NCBI GenBank assembly: GCA_021229015.1
Contig: CM037792.1
Location: forward strand, 2,588,070-2,652,069
Direction: 5' to 3'
DNA: 64,000 nucleotides
Origin: Solen grandis
Taxonomy: Eukaryota > Mollusca > Bivalvia > Adapedonta > Solenidae
In this document: positions 55,326-64,000 of the stretch, one piece after another
Numbering within the stretch: the first letter of the stretch is position 1
How the letters are laid out: each line of letters begins with the position of its first letter
Notes under the pieces: model-generated
Database searches by the model: none
Told to the model about the DNA's origin: nothing
What the model saw: only the letters and a program-made list of their open reading frames with translations
Translations under genes and position numbers: made by a program

Positions 55326-55978
55326 AAAGCCCTATCTTTTGTATGGGACAAACGGAATCTAGTTTCTATATGTTGCAATGGTCCAAGGACGATGAAAATT
55401 TAATAGCATATACTTCTTATGCTGAGATTTTGATTACAATGATTCTAATATGCCTATGACGTCATATGACGTGACACTTGACGTTTCTACAAAAGTTTGT
55501 ACATGGTCTACAACCAATTATTTCTGGACGGATTTAAATAAAAATTTCACAAAATGTGTATGATACGTTCTAGTTGTGTATCCTGTGTCCGTTTTTCAAA
55601 ATTCCAAAAGTCACCGGTTCTTTGGCGTATCCAAGATTCGCACCATTGACGTAAAATTGAAGTCTACAAGAGAGTTTTACACTTTGTGAAGATGAACGTT
55701 ATTTGACGTCATATGACATCATAAGGTCATAAATAATTTATGATATCTAAGCGTTAATTTATATATGTTGTTAAGTTCCCAGTACCATGGAAATTTAATG
55801 GCTTATGCAACAAAGCATGAACTTTTGAATGCAATGCATTTCATATTCATATGACGTCATATAACGTCAGATTTGACGTCAGGGCAAGAAGATTTCACGC
55901 GGACTACAGCCATTATTTCTGGACCGATTTTCATCAAAATTTCACAGAATGTAAATGTAATCCATTAGTTGTTAATAT

Positions 55979-56164
55979 AGTAAAGTTCACCTATAACGAA
56001 CTCGGATAAAACAAAAAAAGGCTTAATACAAAATAAAAATCGTTCCCCGACTACTTCCTTCATGATTTCTATGGACCCCTATCCGCTTAAGATAAAATCG
56101 GATATAGCGAAAAATAGGCTAGGACAAAAGAATTTGCAGGTGCCTATACTCCAGTTTACCTGTA
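55979..56164. mobile_element. MITE-like insertion with ATAACGAACTCGGATA motif
   Basis: CCTATAACGAACTCGGATAA near the left and TAAAATCGGATATAGCGAAAA on the right are internal sequences I associate with TcMar/Tigger MITEs. The ends (AGTAAAGTTCACCTATA and the complement AGGTAAACTGGAGTATA) are only weakly inverted. It splits the CRE-rich repeat. Confidence 0.4.
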
Positions 56165-57150
56165 AAAATGATCGGTAAACACAAAAAGCCCGTACTTATC
56201 ATAATTTGACATGTACCTCTTTATGTAAGTTTGCTATTGATAGCAATTTAAGCCAGCGAAAGGCAGTTTCGTGTGAGTGATAAAGGCTTGTCACGCACAT
56301 ACATGCATTATATTCTAATTACCCTAACCTATAATAAAACCGGGTTGAATATTTCTTGTTGCATTAAAATCCTCGTGTCCATGATATTGCTCAGGCCATA
56401 TCAAAATATCCGTCAATTAATCCGTTAATTTCTGTACGTTGCAAAGGTCCCAGGGGCATAAAATAATTGGTATATATTTAGGATACTGAATACTTCATTT
56501 CATTGATTTTCTTGTGCTATGGCGTTATATGACGTCAAACTTGACGTATGTCTACAAAAGTTTGTACGCGATATACAGCCATTATTTCTGGGCCGATTTT
56601 CATCAAAATTTCAAAGAATGTGTATGTTTACGCTCTAGTTGTGCCTACTGGTGTCCATTTTCCCAAATTCGAAAAGGCAAAGGTTTTATGTCTAATCCAA
56701 GATTCGAACCATTGGCGTCAAATTTCAGTTTAGATACACATGAAATCGCTTTCAGATGAGATAGAAAGCTAATATTTGGACTGAAATAAGTCTCCAAGTT
56801 ATCTTTGCATTCTGTGAAGGGTGAACGTCCTATGACGTCATGTAACCTCATAAGGCCAAAGTTTTTTTATTGAAATTAAACGGTTTTTAAAGGGGCCCGT
56901 AGGTTTTTTTTGTGTGTGTGTGATTTGCAAGAATTCTTACTGAAGGTGCAGCATTTGATCCTATGGGACAATGTCACTTCTATTTCCGAAAAATGTTAAA
57001 TCCAAGGTCTCATTGCTTATATCTTGAAAACCTATAAAGCTAGACCGAATTATGTGAAAATCGAATTGTAGGCATGTTCAATAAATTTGTTTTGGTACAT
57101 CTATTACAAAAATAAGTCAAGTTAAAATGAAATTTCACTTATGAGCATGG

Positions 57151-57337
57151 TAACGTTAACCATCCGGTTTTCGCGGACCCGATAGAAGACCTTTAGCAGA
57201 CGTCAAAATGTCATCGAAGACCAAGTCATGAAAAGGTAACTGGCGGAAAAGATACCGCAATACTAATCGACAGCATAACTGAGAGCATTTCAGTTATAGA
57301 GGGCGCCGTCATTGACTTTTACTCCAAAAAAAAAGCT
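57151..57337. other. Unassigned sequence
   Basis: Mixed composition. No gene was recognised. Confidence 0.4.
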
Positions 57338-57400
57338 GGCATGAAGGGATTACAGAACGGTGTGAAAGCGGCATGAAGGGATTAGCAGAACGGTGTGAAA
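57338..57400 (+). repeat. Direct repeat, two copies of about 32 bp
   Basis: GGCATGAAGGGATT(A/AG)CAGAACGGTGTGAAA occurs at 57338-57369 and 57370-57400 with a one-base insertion. It sits right at the border of the homopolymer-rich region and could be an assembly stutter. Confidence 0.85.
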
Positions 57401-57479
57401 TTTAATATATTTTGATTACAAATATACTGTCAAAAATTTGTTTATTTTTCATGGAAAAATTTTAAAATTTAAAAGAAAA

Positions 57480-60400
57480 GACTTTTCATCAAATGTTAGA
57501 TATCATTTTAGCCCAATTTTAAAAAAAAAATGAAGCGGAGGGGTCAAAATTTCGATTACCCCTTCTTATAAATTTAGGGGAATACCTACCTCTATAAAAA
57601 AAATTTTACTACTTTTTAAAATATAAAAAGGTTGGTAGAGAAAATAAATGGAATTTAAAAATTTTTTTCAATACATAAATATTAAAAAAAAAACATTAAA
57701 AATAAAAATATTAAAAAAAAAAACAATTAAACAATTATTGTTCATTTGCAATAACCCTTTTTTGGTTTTGGGCAAAAATTTTCTAAATATAAATCTAGTT
57801 TGAAATTTATCTGGAACAGCATCCGCATTAATAAAAGTTTTTTTTTTGCTATCATGTAAAATATAAAAACCCTTTATCTATGTTTTTAACTCCCCTTTGA
57901 AAATTATCTAGAGTGAATGCTCAGGGCTGCAAAATCAGAACGATTGATGAGTGAAAAAAAGGGGGTTAGATTTAAAAACATCAATTAAAAAAAAAAACAA
58001 CACAGGGATTTGCCCTGCCACGGGTGGGGGCCCTCCCCCAATTTAATTTGAAAGACCATGAAGAGAAGGTAGTTTTTTAACACAAACATACATTTACACA
58101 GTGAGAGAAAGCGAGAGATTTGAAGGAAATACTTAACCCTTTTTTCCCTTTGAATGGACTTTTTTTTCCAAAGGGAAACCAGAAGTTAGCTATTTAAAAT
58201 CATGTAAACATTTTCGGAAAGGGGAAAATGATTTTTGTTTTTTTTAACAAACACATGTCAGAAAAAATTTTTTATAAAAATTTCAGGAAATTTTGGGTGA
58301 ACAAACAATATAAAAAAACAGCGTTGTAAATCATTTTTATTGCATACACATATTACATATGTACTTTTTGTCTGTGTACAATATATTTGATTACATTAAT
58401 TTTTTCAAAACTTTTATTAAGTTAATTTTCTAAAAATTTTAAATTTTATGAATATTTTTAACTTGTGTGTCAAAATATGAATAATTTTTAAAACTAGCCA
58501 TTCAATTTAAAAAGTTGGAAATTTTCTGTGCTTAGCCTAGAATAAAATCATTCTTTTTCTTGTCTCCCGAGGGGGCCCCCCACTTTTTTTAACCCACCGA
58601 CCCAAAATTTTTAAACCCTTTTCCCCTTTTTTTAAAAAATATATCCCTTTTTTAATTTTTTTTTCATTTAAAAAATAATGAAATAAAACCCCCGACCCTC
58701 ATTTTTTTAAAGGGGCTATGGGTATTGACAGACGAAGTACACACATCAATGAGGAGCTGTTTTCATAAATATAAATATTGACCTTTGAATGAAGGGATAC
58801 ATCGAAAATAAACGACATTTCCTTATAAATTTAAAGGAAATCACATATACATGTTTTTTGCTCCCCTTTTTCAGAAGCATTAACATAAGGATTTCAGAGC
58901 TTTACTGTTCTGTGCTGTTTTTTAAAGGAAAAAAAAAATAATACAGTCGCAGAACAATATGCCCATTTAAAAGGGCGGATCCTAAACAATCATGAAAAAT
59001 AACTGCAAATGGTTATTTTCCCCCTGAAGTGATTGATAAAAATAAAACAAATACGTTAGTTCAGATTTAGAAAAATGTTGACTTAACATAATTTTAAATA
59101 AAAATATACTTTTTTGCAGATCCCCGGTATCATGGGGTGAAAAACAAATAGAGGGGGTTGATGGGGGCATTGACGTATTCACCCAAAATTTTAATGGTAA
59201 TTAAAAAGTAAACTATGTTTTTTTCTGTCCAAAAGATTAAATACACCCAACCCAAAAGTTTGAAATACAAAAAACCTGAAATAAAAAATAGGTTGTTTTA
59301 AAAAGTTTTAATTTTAATAACACAGAGGAGTTAAACAAATTTAAAGATAACCCAAAATTTCAAGCTTATCTAAAACCCCTTTTACCATACAGGTGCATCA
59401 AATACATGTACTGGATTTCCATTTCAAACTTTAATGTCAAATTGCTGACTCAAACCCAAACCCAAAAAAACAGAAGGGGCCACTTCCATCCCCTGTTTTG
59501 GGAACAAACCCCTTTGCGGTATATATCTTGATTTTCTCAAAAAACAAGTAATTTTTTTTAAAGAATCCAAAGCCAATGAACCCCCCTAAGTTATTTAAAT
59601 GTCATAAAAAAAAACATAATTTTTTGCAAACTATCATAACAAAATGACTTTCAAACTCTCCCCTTCACAATGTTTAAAAAAAAAAGAAAAAACACCCTTA
59701 TAATAACAGCAACTGATTAAACATCTTACAAATTATTTAAAGCAAAGTACAACTTTTTTTAACCAGTCTAATAAACACAGAAATCTCTGAGTCAGATGAT
59801 AATGTCCCAACAGATGACTATTTATAATTTAAAAAACCCGAATAATAAGAGCTTTTCAGAGGACAGCACGCTCGGGCTGTTCAAAGGGGCTTGTTTTGGG
59901 AAATCCCAAAGGGGAACTATTACATTTTTTTGCCCTTTAAAACCCCCGTATATAATTATGTCAAAAATGAAAACCTTTATATCAGAAAAACCCCAAATAA
60001 TTTTATGAAAACTAAAATCAATCTCATGCCTATTCTGAGACATAACAAAATAACTCTGTACATCAAAACTTTAAACCCCAAAGCCCCAAGTTAAAAAGGG
60101 GCCATCTTTTTTTAAAAAAATTTCAGTCCAAGATTTATCCTCCTTGTTTTTCGGATGCCCCCCGAACTAAACTCCCAAAAACTTTAACCAAACCCAAAAA
60201 ACAATATCTGAGTATAAGCTGTATAGAAAGCTTTTTTTTAAAATTTTTAACCAAAAAGTCAACTAAAAAAGGGCCTTTAAATCTGCATTATTTTCACCCA
60301 AAAAACCCTATTTGCCACTATAGTAAAACTTTGGGAATACATTTGGGTTTAAAAACCCAAAACCAGGGCCTGGTTATTGAAAAAAAAGGGAAAAATTTAA

Positions 60401-63400
60401 AATTTCCCTTTGGCATGAAAAACTTTAAAAACCGAAATTTTTTAATTTTAAAAAAGGGGCCATAATTTGTAATATTCCATCAATATTTATCAAACCATTG
60501 TTTTTTGGGTGCTAAAAAAAATTTCTAAATTTTTCAGGTCAAAAACCATTAAGGGAAATATTGAGATAAAAAAGGTTGATAGTAACTTGCATGCAAATTT
60601 TTTAAAACCCAAAGGGGCGAAAACCCCAAACGCCGACGCAAGGGTGACTACAATAGCTCTCATATTCTTCGAATGTCGAGTTGAAAAAAAAACTCCCTTT
60701 TACTGTTACTAAAAAACAGAAATAATTAACATGTAATTGGAAAAAATCTATTTTTTTCCCCAGCAATTTTAAAAATTTTCAACAAATTTTCATAAAAAAG
60801 TAAAGAAATGCTTCCAAAGTACTTTTTTTCCCATTTTTTCCAGTATATATCTATGATATGTTTCAAAATTTTAAAACTATTTTATGATACTTTTTAGATG
60901 TGCCCCAAAAACTTAAGTGAAACAAAACCCGACCAAAAATGAAAAAAAGAAATTTCAAGAACATGAAATTTAATTGTTTTTTGTTATCACCCCTCGTGGT
61001 CAAATTTTCCCTTTGGAAAGGGGGCATTTGTCACATGCTGATACTGCCAAAACTCGGACGAAAAAAAAGGACAGACAAAAAATTTTTTAATGAAACTGTT
61101 CAAATTATATTACTAAATTCAATATAAGACCACTTTTACTGGACCAATTGTGTCTTACTATTATTTTTTCACTTTTATCTAACATTTTTATTTATCAAAT
61201 TAAACCTAAGGAATTTTGACCCATTCTTTTTTAAAGATAAAAAATTTTCAAAACACTTTGTACAGAAAAGAATAACAAAAAAATTTTAATTTCTTTTAAT
61301 CTTGAATTATGCATAGTTTTTTTTTTTTAAAAAAAATTTTGTTTAAACCCAAAATTCGCGGGTTTGATTTAAAAAATGTTTAGAAAAAAATAAAATCTAC
61401 TTTGACAAGTTTTTTAAAAGTATATTGCCATCCTGATTTCAAATTAAATAAAGACAGAATTTCTTTGCTTTCTACTTCAGAAAAGAAAAGGTACCCACAT
61501 TATATACACATGACAAGAAACACCGGTCAAAAATCATACTAAACACCAGGCAAACTATTATTTTAATTAACCCTGTAAAATTAGGGTTGAGTTTCGTATG
61601 TAAAAACGATTTAAAACTTAAATTTCAATTAAATTCAGCATAATTTTGTGACCATCCAATTATGTTTGACAGATGTTTTTTTACGCACCGTCAGATGCTG
61701 GACATTGAGAGGGAAAAAATTTCCAATTTAAAAAAGAAAAAACTTCAATTAATGGAGAAACAACTGAAGAAACAAAAAAATACTAACTCTCTACTACAGT
61801 CCATATTTTTTTTTCTCTCATGTCATAAGTTCTTACCCTCCAAGTCCCCATCAATCATAAAAATTCCAAAAAATGTAAATTTTAAAAACCAAGATAAAAC
61901 AGCTCTGCAATTTTAAAAACATTTAAGATTTTGAATCATCACCATATGTTCCCCTATAACCCTAACAGCAAATATTAAAAGTTAATTTAAAGAAAGTCCC
62001 CTTGGGTTTCAATCAATATTGTAAAAAATTAAAAAATTTGTATTTTAAACATCATATGAAAAAAATTAAAAGGGTTTTTGTTTTTTTTATATCTTTTTAT
62101 TTTATTTTTTTTCCATTGTATTATATATAATGGCGTTTTATCTTTTGGAAGCATTGTTTGATTTCATCCCCCTATGAAAAGGAAGAAAAATATTTTACAT
62201 ATCACAACAAATTGTAACATTTGTTTAAATTTAGCAAAACATCTCCATTTCTTTTCCAATAAACAAGACCCATCACAGTAACCGTGTAACCAATGCATCC
62301 AAGGGAAATATTCCCCATAAAAAAAACCTGGGTATGTGTTTTGACACAAAACCCTTTATTTGAACTGATGGAATTTTCCAAAGACCCTCTTTTTTTTCCC
62401 CTTTTGGGGATTTTTTAAAATAAAAAACCCCCGGACTAAATTTAAATAAAAAAAAACAAAGGAAAAGAATCCAAAATTTTGCGCCCCCAGAATTTGGGTT
62501 TTTTGTGGGATCCCTTTCCCCGGGATAAAAATGAAAAAAAAAAAATTTTTTATCCGTTGTTTGGGGATGTCAAGACAGGTTTTGAAGTATTGGGGAATTA
62601 TTGAAAAAAAAAATTTGGGGATAATAGCATTTTAAATAAAATTGCTTATTCTAAAAAAAAAGGGGATAAAAATGAAAAAAATTTTTTTTGGGGGAATTAC
62701 TGTTCCTTTTTTACGGGTTTTTTGTGGAAAAAAACGGGTTTAATTTTTGGGGGGGATTATTGATTTATTGGAAAAAAGGGGAAAAACTAAGAAAAACCCC
62801 CTTTAAAATTTTTTGGGGGCTTCCCCGGGGTCCCCAAAAAGCTCATCCCCCTTTTTTCGTAAATTCAAAAAAAAAATACACATTTTTTACGGTGACCCTT
62901 GGGCAAGCAAAATAGCCCCCAATTTTTTAAAAAGTGGACTAAAATTGTTTAAAAAGTTACCCCTTATAAACTTCCCCCCTTAGCCGTGTCCCCCAAAAAA
63001 CAAAGCCCTTTTCCCTCCCCCCCTCCAAGAAATTTTCCACTTTTGGTGCCAAACACCCCCAAGATCAAATCCATTTTTGGGGAAACGCATCCCATCCCAG
63101 CCCCCAAAACCTCTGATGACTTAAGGGGGGAAATGGAAAGAAACCCCCCCCGGGGTTTTTAATGAAAGCATCTAAAAAAAGAAAAAAATTGACGCTGTTT
63201 TTGGGTGGGGGGTTTTAAAATGACATAACTAAAATTTTAATTTTTAATCCAAAGCTTTAAAATTAAAATTTTAACTTTTTCCCCGTTAATATTGTAAGCT
63301 TTTGGGAAAACTCACAATAAAAAAAAATTTTTGGGGGAAAACATGAAATGAGTTTTTTTACATGATAAAAAGTTTCCCCCAAATTTTTTAATTAACTTAT

Positions 63401-64000
63401 CGATCCCTCGTTTAAAAAGATAATCCGTAAAATATTAAATTAAAACCCCATTTTTTTTTCAAATGTTTAAAATTTTTCAGCGCAGATGCAATAAGCTTTT
63501 TATTGAGAGAAATAATTATTAATAAGACTTCTTTTAAACAAATTAAGAAATTATGTTTGAAGGATTACCTTTTTCCCCAGTTCAAAAAATCTGTTTTGGG
63601 AAATGCAAGGGTCAATTTTTTGTTCAGTATCTATTTTTTTTTTCCCAAGGAAATTTTTTTTTTAAAAAACTAAAAATTTTAAAATGATAAAATTGGAAAA
63701 ATTTATGCGGGGCAGTAGAACATGTCATTTTTTTCCACGGTATACCCCAAAAAAATTTAAAAAAAGGGGAGTTGATGGGTTTTTTTAAACAAATAAAAAG
63801 GGAGTTTAAAAATCCCCTTTTTTAAAATTTCTTCCAACACAACAGGGGTTTTCAACTATATTTAAAAAGTTTCCCCCACCCCCTCAAAAAAAGGGCAATG
63901 CCAATATTTTTTTTTACTTAAAATTTTCGGTTTTTTTTTAAATTTTTCACAAACCATTTACCTTTTAAATAAATTCGGAAATTTACATTTTTTAAACCCT
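57480..64000. other. Homopolymer-rich, probably low-quality sequence
   Basis: From about 57.5 kb the text changes: runs of four to ten A, T, C or G follow each other almost everywhere (for example around 58600-58700, 62380-62530, 62690-63010). Base order elsewhere in the window is not like this. All four bases are affected, which a biological low-complexity repeat would not do. Frames in it (for example 59796-60008, 61662-61916, 62688-62915) are lysine/phenylalanine/proline runs without recognisable domains. I read this as poorly polished consensus, so no gene call here can be trusted. Genuine coding sequence may be hidden by indels. Confidence 0.65.

Larger units (their letters stand above)
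54132..56840. promoter_or_regulatory. Cluster of nine perfect CRE palindromes
   Basis: TGACGTCA occurs at 54132, 54346, 54356, 55457, 55704, 55852, 55874, 56530 and 56833, with further half-sites (for example AACGTCAG). Chance expectation for an 8-mer in 2.7 kb is far below one. They are part of the repeat units. Confidence 0.6.
54010..57150 (+). repeat. CRE-rich tandem-core repeat element
   Basis: Diverged units, at about 54040-54560, 55365-55760, 55770-55978 and 56415-57120, share TTTCTGGACCGATTTTCATC, GAATCCAAGATTCGA and runs of TGACGTCA. A block AAAGGTCAAGGTCATATATC (about 54510) is also shared with the core of the 28-48 kb array, so the families are related. Foreign insertions split the units (54576-about 55000, 55979-56164). 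No 3' terminus was recognised. Small frames at 53890-54117 and 56514-56759 have no coding support. Confidence 0.6.

Noticed and set aside
61662..61916. Lysine-rich frame with coiled-coil look
   Set aside because: It lies in the suspected low-quality homopolymer region. A-rich DNA translates to lysine runs.

Overview
The window looks like eukaryotic, AT-rich, repeat-dense DNA from an invertebrate, most likely a bivalve mollusc. The reasons are decayed non-LTR retrotransposons of types common in mollusc genomes, rolling-circle-like elements with hairpin ends and tandem-repeat cores, and elements ending in the subterminal repeat plus hairpin that I recall from clam genomes. The species is inference. 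I see no complete host protein-coding gene, no rRNA and no intact tRNA. Nearly everything recognisable is a transposable element or satellite-like DNA.

Layout. 1-12.2 kb: unique AT-rich DNA with a first-exon-like segment (about 1.9-2.5 kb) that has a diverged second copy at about 15.2-16.1 kb, a palindromic repeat cluster (2.87-3.15 kb), a possible SINE relic and a BEL/Pao-like gag relic. 12.2-14.1 kb: a hAT-like element with an 8-bp target duplication, split by a LINE 3' fragment. 19.3-22.5 kb: a minus-strand LINE with endonuclease, reverse transcriptase (YADD) and C-terminal cysteine-rich parts, broken by frameshifts. 22.6 kb: a 104-bp mariner-like MITE. 23.07-23.28 kb: a possible isolated terminal exon. 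23.7-24.7 kb: the 5' part of another LINE (ORF1 and the start of the endonuclease). 26.46-26.58 kb: a long hairpin. 27.36-28.02 kb: a reverse-transcriptase relic that runs into a gap of 100 Ns.

28.1-48.7 kb is the most unusual region. It is a head-to-tail concatemer of about eight related non-autonomous elements with Helentron/HINE-like architecture: a subterminal inverted repeat, a tandem-repeat core, a small 3' hairpin, a CTAG end, and T's at the junction. The core repeats at about 850 bp or 328 bp. On one strand it carries about 17 intact and 3 decayed CTCF-like motifs, and about 21 copies of a direct repeat of AGGTCA with zero spacing. Both sides of the array meet scaffold gaps, so true length and placement are uncertain.

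49-57.2 kb holds other elements of the same general design. Two share ends but have unrelated cores (145-bp units; about 320-bp units with RFX X-box palindromes). A third has nine perfect CRE palindromes. A LINE relic and Tigger/mariner-like fragments are interspersed. From about 57.5 kb to the end the sequence is dominated by homopolymer blocks and looks like low-quality consensus.

The unifying idea, which is inference, is that different rolling-circle-like repeats here each carry and multiply a different strong transcription-factor or architectural-protein site, most strikingly CTCF.
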